From Halorubrum sp. JWXQ-INN 858 (GTDB lineage: Archaea; Halobacteriota; Halobacteria; Halobacteriales; Haloferacaceae), in the NCBI RefSeq assembly GCF_009806985.1, contig NZ_WUAX01000011.1, forward strand, positions 1 to 64,000: DNA of 64,000 bases, read 5' to 3'. This document shows, one piece after another, positions 1 to 7,772 of this stretch. The notes under the pieces were generated by a model, which did no database searches, was not told where the DNA came from, and saw only the letters and a list, made by a program, of their open reading frames with translations. Position 1 is the stretch's first letter; each line of letters begins with the position of its first letter. The translations under genes and the position numbers were made by a program.

Positions 1-80
1 GGTCAGATCGTTGGCGTAGTTGGCGCAGGGCGTTGTCGGATTCATCCCCGCGCTAAAGCACGGGGCTTTCTCCTTGCCAC
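1..80 (+). mobile_element. Right-end remnant of an IS605/IS1341-type (TnpB) element
   Basis: A near-perfect GC hairpin (46-53 with 58-65, loop TAAA at 54-57, one C-A mismatch) is followed by GGGCTTTCTCC. Haloarchaeal TnpB-carrying elements commonly end in this hairpin plus CTTTCTCC. Any tnpB would lie before position 1 on this strand, so only the end is visible. In this family the right end also forms the 3' part of the guide RNA (omega RNA), and bases just after about position 74 would be the guide; that is inference. It could be a relic without a transposase. Confidence 0.45.
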
Positions 81-149
81 CTCCGTAAGTGATCCATGAG
101 ACGGCCGATCGTCGCGGCGTTTTTATTTCGGCGGCGTGAACCGGCGCTC

Positions 150-269
150 ATGCCACAGGTCCATCTGGACGAGGCGACGGTCGCGCGGCTCGACGCGCTG
201 CGGGTCGACGACGAGGAGTACGACGAGCTGGTGAACGAGCTCATCGACGGCCACGAAGGAACGGACTGA
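150..269 (+). CDS. Small acidic haloarchaeal protein (39 aa)
   Basis: This 39-residue frame begins MPQVHLDEATVARLDALR and ends HEGTD. It is strongly acidic, with a DDEEYDE cluster, and looks like one or two amphipathic helices. Tiny acidic proteins with this pattern (antitoxin-like or ribbon-helix-helix-like helices) are common in Haloarchaea. A T-rich stretch (TTTTTATTT, 119-127) lies about 25 bases before the ATG and fits a leaderless promoter, which favours this start. Function unknown. It stands alone between the element end and a convergent gene, and no partner toxin is visible. Confidence 0.5.
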   Translation: MPQVHLDEATVARLDALRVDDEEYDELVNELIDGHEGTD

Positions 270-346
270 CGCCGTTTCACGTCGGCGACGGGATCGACTG
301 ATCCGCCGGGGAAACGGCCCGTCCAGGTCTCCGATCCCGCCGCCGA

Positions 347-796
347 CTACTCCTGATACGCGACCCGGACCCGCTCCCACTTACCCGTGTCCTCGAGGTG
401 TGCCTGGAGCGCGTCGGCGTACTCGCCGACCAGTCGTTCGGCGGCCGCGAGGTCCTCGTCGTCGGGACCGCCGTCCCCGCCGAGCCCGAGCGCGCCCTTG
501 ATCGCGGCGACGATCCCGCCGCCGGACCCGCCGCGATCGTCGCCCGCCGGCGCGCCGCCCATCGCCGCCACCTGCGAGCGGACGTTCTCCAGCTCGGGCA
601 TGATCGCGGGGAGCTTCGAGGTGTCCGCGACGATGCGTGCCTGCTCCGGGTCGTCCGCGTCCTCGATCTCGAACTCCGTCGCCGTCATGATCAGCCCCCA
701 CTCCTGGCTGGTGAACTCGGAGGCGACCACGCGCTCGTTGAACTCGCGGTCGACGGTCATCCGGTCGCCGACGATCGAGTCGGTCCAATCGCTCAT
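347..796 (-). CDS. DUF5799 family protein
   Basis: A 149-residue soluble protein beginning MSDWTDSIVGDRMTVDREF. The conserved N-terminal half (about 1-70, including SQEWGLIMTATEFEIE) matches what I recall of the haloarchaeal DUF5799 family. A Gly-rich linker (about 80-108) leads to a helical tail (EDLAAAERLVGEYADALQAHL). No catalytic motif, signal peptide or membrane segment is seen. It is read in the same direction as the DUF5793-type gene upstream, 55 bases away, so the two may share a transcript. Function is not established. Confidence 0.7.
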   Translation of the reverse strand: MSDWTDSIVGDRMTVDREFNERVVASEFTSQEWGLIMTATEFEIEDADDPEQARIVADTSKLPAIMPELENVRSQVAAMGGAPAGDDRGGSGGGIVAAIKGALGLGGDGGPDDEDLAAAERLVGEYADALQAHLEDTGKWERVRVAYQE

Positions 797-851
797 ACCC
801 GCCCTTCGTCGGTCGACGTGAAAAGCACCGTCCCTGCGGGCCGCCGCGGGG

Positions 852-1319
852 TCACAGCTCGACGCCGGACGGTATCAGGCTCTCGCCCCGGAGGAGGTGC
901 CCCTCGTGGTCGTACACGAGGAACGTCGCCTTCTCGTAGCTGACGAGCCGCTCGCCGTCGACGTCGATCTCGACGCGGTAGCGGGCGTCGCCGCCCGCGG
1001 CGTTCCCGTACTCCCGTGCGGCCCGGATGAAGGCGAGCACGTCGGCGGCCGTCTCGTTCAGTTCGAGGACGAAGTCGCCGGTGATACGGTTCGTGACGCC
1101 GACGACGCCCTCGGGGTCGGCGGCCGGCGATAGCGGCTCGCGGAGCCGAAACGCGACGTCGGTCTCCGCGGCGTCGAGGAGGTCCCCCTCGGCGTTGGAG
1201 AGCCGCTCCCGCAGCAGCCCCCCCGGACCGTGGAAGTCGATACGTACCAAGGGCATGCTCGGCTCGTCGGCGTCGCCGGCGACGCCCTCGACGCTGAGGT
1301 CGAAGTAGTCTCGCCGCAT
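852..1319 (-). CDS. DUF5793 family protein
   Basis: A 155-residue protein beginning MRRDYFDLSVEGV. The conserved features are a beta-rich N-terminus, the block PGGLLRERLSNAEGDLLDAAETDVAFRL (about residues 32-59), and a C-terminal strand region ending in RGESLIPSGVEL. This matches the haloarchaeal DUF5793 family as I remember it; the role is unknown. The protein looks soluble and cytosolic. It lies upstream of the DUF5799-type gene on the same strand, and the pair may be co-transcribed. Confidence 0.7.
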   Translation of the reverse strand: MRRDYFDLSVEGVAGDADEPSMPLVRIDFHGPGGLLRERLSNAEGDLLDAAETDVAFRLREPLSPAADPEGVVGVTNRITGDFVLELNETAADVLAFIRAAREYGNAAGGDARYRVEIDVDGERLVSYEKATFLVYDHEGHLLRGESLIPSGVEL

Positions 1320-1411
1320 TTCGTATGAAACGGTTCGGGACCGTCCCGTATCAACGTAACGCCCGTCTCCACGCTCGTCGGGGCGACGGGCGTCGTCGCG
1401 TGCGCACTATC

Positions 1412-1498
1412 GAGACGCGTGTTGTCGGGACGCGAGATGCGAGACGCGTGTTGTCGGGACGCAAGACGTGAGACACGTGTTGTCGGGACGCGTGACGT
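1412..1498. repeat. 29-bp tandem repeat, three copies, intergenic
   Basis: Units lie at 1412-1440, 1441-1469 and 1470-1498. Each reads GAGACRCGTGTTGTCGGGACG followed by a slightly variable tail. The array sits between the start of the leftward DUF5793-type gene and the rightward gene at 1612. The core contains ACGCGTGT/ACACGTGT. With no spacers this is not CRISPR. The rest of 1320-1611 holds no gene that I can see. Confidence 0.85.
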
Positions 1499-1611
1499 CC
1501 GACGGGGCCGAGGTGACGGTGGGTCGTCCCCGCTCGACGGACGGTTGGTCTCCCCCTCGGACGGCGGCGGTGCGGTGGGGTTTTTACAGGCCGGCGCCGT
1601 CCGTGTCGCGT

Positions 1612-2124
1612 ATGGTCTGGGTTCGCTCCGAATACGCCGGCGAGCTGGCCGTCGTCTCGGCGTGGCTCGCCGCGCTCGTCCCGTGGAACCTCACGTACGC
1701 CACGGCGGAGGGCGTCGGCGGGCTCCTGTACGTCCGCTTCGTGTTCGCTGAGTTCGTCTACTTCACCGACCTGGAGATCGACGGCCGGAGCGTCGAGCTC
1801 CTCTCGATCCGCGAGGCGATGGCCCAACAGGCGGGCGAGCTCGTCTTCGCCGCGTACCTCGCGTGGGCGGTCGGCGCGGCGCTCGTCGGCGCGGCGGTGC
1901 TGCTCTCGGTCGGCTACTACCTCCGGGAGGATCGAGTCGAGAACGGACCGATCGACCCGGTCCGCCTGATGGGCGGGCTCCTCGCCGCCGCAGGCGTCGC
2001 CTTCGTCGCCGCGAACTACCTCGTCGTCACTCGGGGGATCCCGGGGATCCCCCTCCCGATCGGGACCGTGATGGTCCTCGTGCTCGGCGGCGTCCTCCTG
2101 ACCGTCGACCGCGTCGACGGATGA
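1612..2124 (+). CDS. Haloarchaeal integral membrane protein (DUF7549-like)
   Basis: A 170-residue membrane protein beginning MVWVRSEYAGELAVVSAWL. About four hydrophobic segments are visible: residues 12-30, 38-50, about 78-105 and 120-165 (the last as two helices). Longer in-frame extensions exist upstream, but a T-rich TATA-like box at 1581-1587 lies about 25-30 bases before this ATG and supports a leaderless start here. Hydrophobic proteins starting MVWVRSEYAGEL recur in Haloarchaea; function is unknown. The stop codon is the first bases of a 32-bp tandem repeat. Confidence 0.7.
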   Translation: MVWVRSEYAGELAVVSAWLAALVPWNLTYATAEGVGGLLYVRFVFAEFVYFTDLEIDGRSVELLSIREAMAQQAGELVFAAYLAWAVGAALVGAAVLLSVGYYLREDRVENGPIDPVRLMGGLLAAAGVAFVAANYLVVTRGIPGIPLPIGTVMVLVLGGVLLTVDRVDG

Positions 2125-2217
2125 ACGCGACAGCGAGTGGCCACGGCGGCGGGTGAACGCGACAGCGAGTGGACACGGTGGCGGGTGAACGCGACAGCGG
2201 GTGGACACGACGGCGGA
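2122..2217. repeat. 32-bp tandem repeat, three copies, starting on a stop codon
   Basis: Units lie at 2122-2153, 2154-2185 and 2186-2217, each starting TGAACGCGACAGCG. The TGA stop of the preceding membrane-protein gene is the first three bases of unit 1, so the array extends the 3' end of that gene toward the secretion ATPase gene. The unit length is not a multiple of three. There are no spacers. Confidence 0.9.
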
Positions 2218-2276
2218 TGGCCGTGACGACGGAAGCGGCTTTAAGTCGGGGACGCTCATAGCCTGCGTATACACCG

Positions 2277-3920
2277 ATGGCTGGGGACGCAGAACCGGGG
2301 AACGTCGGCGGGGGAATCGGGGCGCTTCGGCGACGGCTCACGCGGACCTGGGAGGTGCTGCAGGGGTCTGACATCGAGGTTCGCCCGTTCCGTCCGGGGA
2401 CGGACGGCCCGCTGGCGTCCTTCACCGTCCCGGACGACGAGGAGGAAGTGGACCGCTACTGGGTGAACGCGCCGTACGCCTACGTCGTGATCACCTACGA
2501 CGACGAGGCGAGCGAGCACCTGTACTACACGGTCGAGCCCTCGCTCGACGGGTTCGAACGGGAGCTGCTCGACCGGGTCCGCGACGACATCCGCGACCCG
2601 CTGTTGTACCGGGAGGGGACGGGGAAGACCGACGAGGCGACGCTCCGGACGGAGCTCGAGGCCCTCCTCGAACAGTACGGCGTCGACGCCGACATGGGGA
2701 CGTTTTACAGCCTGCTGTACTACCTGTTCCGCGACTTCCGCGGGTTCGACCGGCTCGACCCGCTGTTGCACGACGGCCACATCGAGGACGTCTCCTGTGA
2801 CGGGTACGACCTCCCCATCTTCGTCTACCACGACGCGTACACCGACATCGAGACGAACGTCTCGTTCGGGAAGGAGGCGCTCGACAACTACGTCATCCGA
2901 CTCGCCCAGCAGTCGGGACGACACATCTCCGCGGGCGAGCCCATCATGGGGACGACGCTGCCGGACGGCTCGCGCGCGGAGCTCGCGCTCGGCGAGGACG
3001 TCACGCCGCGCGGGTCGGCGTTCACGATCCGCCAGTACGCCGACGAGCCGTTCACGCCGGTCGACCTCGTCGACTACGGCACGTTCTCGATCGAGCAGAT
3101 GGCGTACTTCTGGCTCTGTATCGAACACAACAAGAGTCTCATCTTCGCGGGCGGCACCGCCTCGGGGAAGACGACGTCGATGAACGCCGTGTCGATGTTC
3201 GTCCCGCCGCGCGCGAAGGTGCTCACGATCGAGGACACCCGCGAGCTCTCGCTGTACCACGACAACTGGCTGTCCTCGGTGACCCGCGAACAGCTCCACG
3301 AGGGGGCCGACATCGACATGTACGACCTGCTTCGGTCCGCGTTGCGACACCGTCCGGAGTACATCATCGTGGGCGAGGTGCGCGGCGCCGAGGCGGTCAC
3401 CCTGTTCCAGGCGATGAACACCGGCCACACGACGTTCTCGACGATGCACGCCGACTCGATCGAGACGGTGATAAACCGGCTGGAGAACGAGCCGATCAAC
3501 GTCCCGCGCGCGATGGTGCAGTCGCTCGACATGCTCGTGATCCAGACGCTCACCCGGTCGGGAGACGAGCGCGTCCGGCGGGCGAAGGTGATCGGCGAGA
3601 TCGGCGGGATCGACCAGCGGACCGGCGACCTCGACTACTCGTCGGCGTTCACGTGGGCCGCCGGAACCGACGAGTTCCAGCGGAACGACTCGGACCTCCT
3701 CGAGGAGATCCGCGAGGAGCGCGGGTGGGACCGCTCGGCGCTGCTCCGGGAGATACGGCGTCGTGAGCGGTTCCTCGAGCTGTTGTCCCGGCTCGGCGTC
3801 AACGGCTACCGGCGCTTTACCGCGCTGGTCAACGCGTACTACGCCGACCCCGATCGGACGATGGGGCGGCTGGAGGCGGAGGCGACGACGGAGGGCAACG
3901 AGGAGCCCGATCCCGAATGA
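2277..3920 (+). CDS. Type II/IV secretion system ATPase (archaeal pilus, TadA/VirB11-like)
   Basis: A 547-residue secretion ATPase predicted to power assembly of an archaeal type IV pilus at the cytosolic face of the membrane. Visible motifs are Walker A GGTASGKTT (292-300), the Asp box TIEDTREL (317-324), Walker B with IIVGE (363-367) and the His box GHTTFSTMHADS (383-394). An N-terminal domain of about 260 residues precedes the ATPase core, as in haloarchaeal PilB-type proteins. The gene overlaps its membrane partner by four bases (ATGA), so translation is probably coupled. A TATA-like CTTTAAGTC (2239-2247) lies upstream. No pilin gene with a type III signal peptide is visible nearby, so the substrate is unknown. 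Confidence 0.92.
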   Translation: MAGDAEPGNVGGGIGALRRRLTRTWEVLQGSDIEVRPFRPGTDGPLASFTVPDDEEEVDRYWVNAPYAYVVITYDDEASEHLYYTVEPSLDGFERELLDRVRDDIRDPLLYREGTGKTDEATLRTELEALLEQYGVDADMGTFYSLLYYLFRDFRGFDRLDPLLHDGHIEDVSCDGYDLPIFVYHDAYTDIETNVSFGKEALDNYVIRLAQQSGRHISAGEPIMGTTLPDGSRAELALGEDVTPRGSAFTIRQYADEPFTPVDLVDYGTFSIEQMAYFWLCIEHNKSLIFAGGTASGKTTSMNAVSMFVPPRAKVLTIEDTRELSLYHDNWLSSVTREQLHEGADIDMYDLLRSALRHRPEYIIVGEVRGAEAVTLFQAMNTGHTTFSTMHADSIETVINRLENEPINVPRAMVQSLDMLVIQTLTRSGDERVRRAKVIGEIGGIDQRTGDLDYSSAFTWAAGTDEFQRNDSDLLEEIREERGWDRSALLREIRRRERFLELLSRLGVNGYRRFTALVNAYYADPDRTMGRLEAEATTEGNEEPDPE

Positions 3921-6073
3921 ACACGCTGCTCGCGCTGCTCACACTGCTTCCACTGGTGGCCGCGGTCGGGCTCTGCGTCGCGCTGCTCGCACCCCTCGTC
4001 GACCGGCGGGCCGACCTGGTCGTCACCCGGCTCGCGCTGGCGCTGTTCGGCGAGTACGTCACCTCCGAGCGGGCCCGCGGCGACCGGGAACGGGAGCTGC
4101 TGCGCGCGGCACACACCGGCGACACGCATCGGCGGTACGCCTCGCGGACCCTGCTGTACGCCGCGGCGCTCGGGGTCGCCGGAAGCGTCGTCGGCGTCTA
4201 CGCGGCGGCCGCGCTGCTCGGCCTGCTCTCGGTCGGCGAGGGCCCGATCGCGGCGGCACTCCCGGGCCCGCTCGTGTTCCTCGCGGCGCTCGCGCGACTG
4301 ACCGAGGTCGGGCTCGGGGAGCTGTTCGTCCTGCTCGTCGCCTCTTCGGCGACCGTCGGGGCCGGGCTCGCGGTCGGGACCTACTACGTCCGGTGGGAAC
4401 TGCTCGCCCAGCGTGCGGTCGCACGCGCCTCGCGGATCGACACGACGCTCCCGCGGACGGTCGCGTTCGTCTACGCGCTCTCCCGCTCGGGGATGGCGTT
4501 CCCGAACGTGATGGACACGCTGGCCGAACACGAGGCCGTCTACGGGGAGGCGGCGACGGAGCTCGCGGTCGCCGTCCGCGACATGAACGCGTTCGGGACC
4601 GACGCGCTGACGGCGCTCCGGGGGACCGCAAAACGGACGCCCAGCGAGGACCTCGCAGAGTTCTCCGAGAACCTCGCGTCCGTCCTCAGCTCCGGACAGT
4701 CGCTCTCGGGGTTCCTCGAGGACCAGTACGAGCGGTATCAGGAGGAGGCGGAGGCGAGACAGGAACAGTACCTCGAGCTGCTCTCCACGTTCGCGGAGAC
4801 GTACGTGACGGCGCTCGTCGCCGGGCCGCTGTTCTTCATCACCCTCCTCGTGGTCATCGGACTCGTGCTCGAGGACACCCTCCCGCTCGTTCGCGTCATC
4901 GTCTACGCGGCGCTCCCGCTCGCGACGTTCGGGTTCGTCGTCTACGTCGACAGCGTCACACACGGCGTCGGCGGAACGGAGCCGCTCCCGCCGCGGGAGC
5001 GAGGGGCTCCCGACGAGGGGGCGTCGCCGTCGGGTGATGGGACGTCGCTGTCCGGCGATGGGACGTCGCTTCCCGACGGAGGGGTGTCGCCGTCCGGCGG
5101 GGTGGCCGGCGAGGATCGATGGGCGAGGAGCCGCGAACGGCTCGCCGCCCACGAGCGGCTCCGCGGCGTGTTGGCGTGGGCGTCCTCGCCGGTCGAACAC
5201 GTGCTCGAGCGGCCGGCGACCGTCCTGTTCGTCAGCGTTCCGGTCGCGCTCGTCGGGGTCGCGCTCGTCGCGTTCCCGATCACCGTCGGGCCGCCGACGC
5301 GGATGGTCGGACAGGTCGACGCCGCGATCGTCACGGCGGTGGCGGGCGTCCTCGCGTCGTACGCGGTCGTCTATGAGATCCGGAAGCGCCGGACGCGACG
5401 GATAGAGGCGTCGGTGCCGGACTTTCTCGACCGGCTCGCGAGCGTCAACGAGGCTGGCGCGTCCGTCGTCGAGAGCGTCCGTCGCGTCTCGGAGTCCGAC
5501 CTGGACGCCCTCACGGCCGAACTGGTTCTGACCCGGCGGGACGTCGAGTGGGGGGCGGACGTGACGACGGCGCTCCACCGGATGGACCGCCGGGTCAGAT
5601 CGCCGGTCCTCTCTCGCGCGGTGGCGCTGGTGACGAACGCGCTCCACGCCAGCGGCGACATCGCGCCGGTGCTCAAGATCGCCGCCGACGAGACGCGCGC
5701 GACCGAGCGGCTCCGCCGTGAGCGCCGACAGGTCATGTTGACGTACCTCATCGTGATCTACATCTCCTTTCTCGTCTTCCTGGGGATCATCGCCGCGCTG
5801 TCGATCGCGTTCATCCCCGCCATCGAGTCGGCGGCGACCGGCGGCGCCGGCGGTGGCGTGCCCGGCGGGGGCGGCGGGATCACGGACGGGATCGGCGACA
5901 TCGACGTGTTCGTCTACGAACAGGTGTTCTTCCACGCCGCCGCGGTGCAGGCGATCTGCTCCGGGCTCGTCGCCGGCCAGCTCGGCGAGGGCTCCGTCCG
6001 CGACGGCGCGAAACACGCGGTCATTCTCCTCGCGTTGACCGCCGTGGCGTTCGCTCTGATGGGCAGCCTCTGA
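3917..6073 (+). CDS. Type II secretion F / TadC-like pilus membrane platform protein
   Basis: A 718-residue polytopic membrane protein, the expected platform partner (PilC/TadC/FlaJ type) of the ATPase encoded just upstream. Two T2SSF-type repeats are seen: the first around residues 175-330 (PRTVAFVYALSRSGMAF, then membrane helices) and the second around 500-640 (VPDFLDRLASVNEAGASVVESVRRV, then helices). Hydrophobic pairs also occur at 5-30 and 75-160, and one at the C-terminus. The linker around residues 366-393 is encoded by four 21-bp tandem units (5012-5095) and is Gly/Ser/Asp-rich. Start overlaps the ATPase stop. Family assignment is firm; the pilus type is unknown. Confidence 0.9.
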   Translation: MNTLLALLTLLPLVAAVGLCVALLAPLVDRRADLVVTRLALALFGEYVTSERARGDRERELLRAAHTGDTHRRYASRTLLYAAALGVAGSVVGVYAAAALLGLLSVGEGPIAAALPGPLVFLAALARLTEVGLGELFVLLVASSATVGAGLAVGTYYVRWELLAQRAVARASRIDTTLPRTVAFVYALSRSGMAFPNVMDTLAEHEAVYGEAATELAVAVRDMNAFGTDALTALRGTAKRTPSEDLAEFSENLASVLSSGQSLSGFLEDQYERYQEEAEARQEQYLELLSTFAETYVTALVAGPLFFITLLVVIGLVLEDTLPLVRVIVYAALPLATFGFVVYVDSVTHGVGGTEPLPPRERGAPDEGASPSGDGTSLSGDGTSLPDGGVSPSGGVAGEDRWARSRERLAAHERLRGVLAWASSPVEHVLERPATVLFVSVPVALVGVALVAFPITVGPPTRMVGQVDAAIVTAVAGVLASYAVVYEIRKRRTRRIEASVPDFLDRLASVNEAGASVVESVRRVSESDLDALTAELVLTRRDVEWGADVTTALHRMDRRVRSPVLSRAVALVTNALHASGDIAPVLKIAADETRATERLRRERRQVMLTYLIVIYISFLVFLGIIAALSIAFIPAIESAATGGAGGGVPGGGGGITDGIGDIDVFVYEQVFFHAAAVQAICSGLVAGQLGEGSVRDGAKHAVILLALTAVAFALMGSL
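5012..5095. repeat. 21-bp in-frame tandem repeat (4 units) in the TadC-like gene
   Basis: Units lie at 5012-5032, 5033-5053, 5054-5074 and 5075-5095; the middle two are nearly identical. Each encodes a seven-residue piece such as GDGTSLS or GDGTSLP in the linker between the two membrane halves. The length keeps the reading frame. Confidence 0.85.
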
Positions 6074-6155
6074 GCCGCTGGTCCGTGGACCCTCGCCGGC
6101 CGCCGACCGTCGTCGCTTTCAGCGGCCCTTTACTCGCCGGCGACGATGCCCGCGT

Positions 6156-6824
6156 ATGGACCCGCAGTCGGCGTACGACCGCATCGCCCCGCACTTCTCG
6201 AAGACCCGGGAGTACGCGTGGCCCGAAGTCGAGTCGTTCCTCGCCGACCACACGACCGAGACGTCGGTCGATCCGTCGGCCGATCCGTCGATCGACCGCG
6301 CCCTCGACCTCGGGTGTGGCAACGGTCGGCACACGGAGCTCCTTGCGGAGCGTGCGGCCGCGGTCGTCGGCGTCGATGTGAGCCGCGGCCTCCTCGACGA
6401 GGCGACGCGGCGGGCGGCCGAACGCGGCTTCGCCGACGTCGCGGAGTTCGTACAGGGCGACGCCGCGGCGCTGCCGGTCGCGGACGACGCGGTCGATCTC
6501 GCGGTGTACGTCGCCACGATCCATCACCTCTCGCCGCGGGCGGCGCGCGTCCGGAGCCTGAACGAGCTGGCGCGCGTCCTCCGGCCCGGCGGCGTCGCGC
6601 TCGTCAGCGCCTGGAGCACGGCACACGACCGCTTCGACCGGACGGAGGGGTTCGACACCGAGGTGGACTGGACGCTCCCCGGCGGCGAGACCGTCCCCCG
6701 GTATTACCACATCTACGCGCCCGACGAGTTCGCCGCGGACGTCGCCGCGAGCGAACTCGTCGCGGTCGATCTCACCGTTTCCAGCGGGAACTGTTACGGC
6801 GTCGTTCGCGCGGACGACGCGTAG
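6156..6824 (+). CDS. Class I SAM-dependent methyltransferase, Trm9-like
   Basis: A 222-residue Rossmann-fold methyltransferase. Motif I is DLGCGNG (51-57) and the acidic residue of motif II is in VVGVDVSRG. The N-terminus YDRIAPHFSKTREYAWPEVESFL closely resembles the start of eukaryotic Trm9/ALKBH8 tRNA wobble-uridine methyltransferases, and IHHLSPRAARVRSLNELARVLRPGG is also typical of that branch. In Haloarchaea such enzymes are thought to work with the activator Trm112, which is not in this window. TTTACTC at about 6128 lies roughly 28 bases before the ATG, consistent with leaderless expression. The exact substrate is inference. Confidence 0.75.
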   Translation: MDPQSAYDRIAPHFSKTREYAWPEVESFLADHTTETSVDPSADPSIDRALDLGCGNGRHTELLAERAAAVVGVDVSRGLLDEATRRAAERGFADVAEFVQGDAAALPVADDAVDLAVYVATIHHLSPRAARVRSLNELARVLRPGGVALVSAWSTAHDRFDRTEGFDTEVDWTLPGGETVPRYYHIYAPDEFAADVAASELVAVDLTVSSGNCYGVVRADDA

Positions 6825-6972
6825 GGGCCGGGCACGACGACAGGCGGTGTCGGGTGGGTGGCGATGTCGGGACTCGTCGCCGATCCGAGACGAGACGCGG
6901 TGACGTCGCCGAACGATCGCCGCCGAACGAAAGGGTAAGTTCCTTATCCCGGCGGCGTCTCGGTCGAAGTGC

Positions 6973-7043
6973 GCGCCGGTGGTCTAGTGGTAGGACCTGA
7001 GCCTTCCAAGCTCATGGCCCGGGTTCAAATCCCGGCCGGCGCA
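6973..7043 (+). tRNA. tRNA-Gly (anticodon TCC)
   Basis: The full cloverleaf is readable. Acceptor GCGCCGG pairs with CCGGCGC and the discriminator is A. The D arm is GTCT-GGAC. The anticodon stem TGAGC/GCTCA encloses CTTCCAA, giving anticodon TCC. The T arm is CCGGG-TTCAAAT-CCCGG. No intron and no encoded CCA. A TTCCTTATCC box at about 6940-6949 is the likely promoter. The 3' end is copied 91 bases downstream. Confidence 0.95.
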
Positions 7044-7140
7044 TTTCTCGAACGAAGTAAGAGAAATCGCCGAGGGATTTGAATCAGAGAGCGAGCGTAG
7101 CGAGCGACCGTGGTTCACGATCCCGGCCGGCGCATTTCTC
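7029..7140. repeat. Direct repeat of the tRNA-Gly 3' end (possible attachment site)
   Basis: A 21-base identity covers 7029-7049 (the tRNA T-arm/acceptor end plus TTTCTC) and 7120-7140. Similarity extends leftward with mismatches into the T loop (GGTTCA at both). Between the copies lies a short hairpin-prone sequence (GCGAGCGTAGCGAGCG). Copies of tRNA 3' ends are typical footprints of tyrosine-integrase elements; no integrase is present here, so this would be a scar or a tiny remnant. Confidence 0.6.
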
Positions 7141-7484
7141 CGCAACTACGAACGGGAAGCGACGGCGACGAGCGAGTCGTACGGGAAGACGTGCCGGCCG
7201 GAGTCCCACTCGCATCGCTCGCGGGACTCCCGGTCGACGCGTTTTCTGAATACGGAGGCGTAATCTGCACCTGAACCACATCGTGTTCCCTACGGGCGTC
7301 GTTGATATTCACGGAGCCGTGCTGAAGGCCCCCACTCGGACGGAGTAACGCCACCGATACACGGCTCGCTATTCACGTCACTGGTTCCAGGTTGGACCTC
7401 CTGTGAGGATGCCGTGGAAACTCCGGCTTACCGCCGTTCGAAGCGGTTATAAGCACCCCTGTACTGGCGCTAACAAGCAGAACA
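7141..7484. other. Intergenic region downstream of the tRNA-Gly copy
   Basis: I see no convincing gene here. The first part follows the second copy of the tRNA end and may be leftover integrated DNA. The last part holds the promoter of the small membrane protein: TTATAAGC at 7447-7454, about 30 bases before its ATG. Confidence 0.4.
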
Positions 7485-7736
7485 ATGGACGATAACACCG
7501 CGAGCGAGTTGGACACCTTCGTCCGAATGGCCCGGGAGTCCCCGGTTCGGACCGGCCTTTTAACCTTCAGCCTTCCGCTGTTCGCGCTCCTGCAGTTGCT
7601 GAACGGCGTTCTTCACGGGGGGTCGCTGTTATTCATCGGCAGTTTCCTGGTGCTGGCGATCGCTTGCTCGGTACTGCTGGCCCAGTATCAACTCGCTATC
7701 TACCGGCGACAACGCCTCTCTGGACCGTACTACTAG
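7485..7736 (+). CDS. Small two-helix membrane protein (83 aa)
   Basis: An 83-residue protein with a polar, partly acidic N-terminus (residues 1-25) followed by two hydrophobic helices (about 27-45 and 48-68) and a basic C-terminal tail (YRRQRLSGPYY). The ATG lies about 30 bases after a clear TTATAAGC box, so the start is well supported and probably leaderless or short-leadered. I do not recognise a family. The gene faces the SPW-repeat membrane protein tail to tail, with only 36 bases between them. Confidence 0.65.
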   Translation: MDDNTASELDTFVRMARESPVRTGLLTFSLPLFALLQLLNGVLHGGSLLFIGSFLVLAIACSVLLAQYQLAIYRRQRLSGPYY

Positions 7737-7772
7737 CGAGTACTGCAAAACAGTGCGAGGGAGCGGGACCGT

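Noticed and set aside
3839..6016. Long minus-strand frame opposite the TadC-like gene
   Set aside because: It is a codon-position mirror of a membrane protein gene that has clear T2SSF repeats and an overlapping partner.
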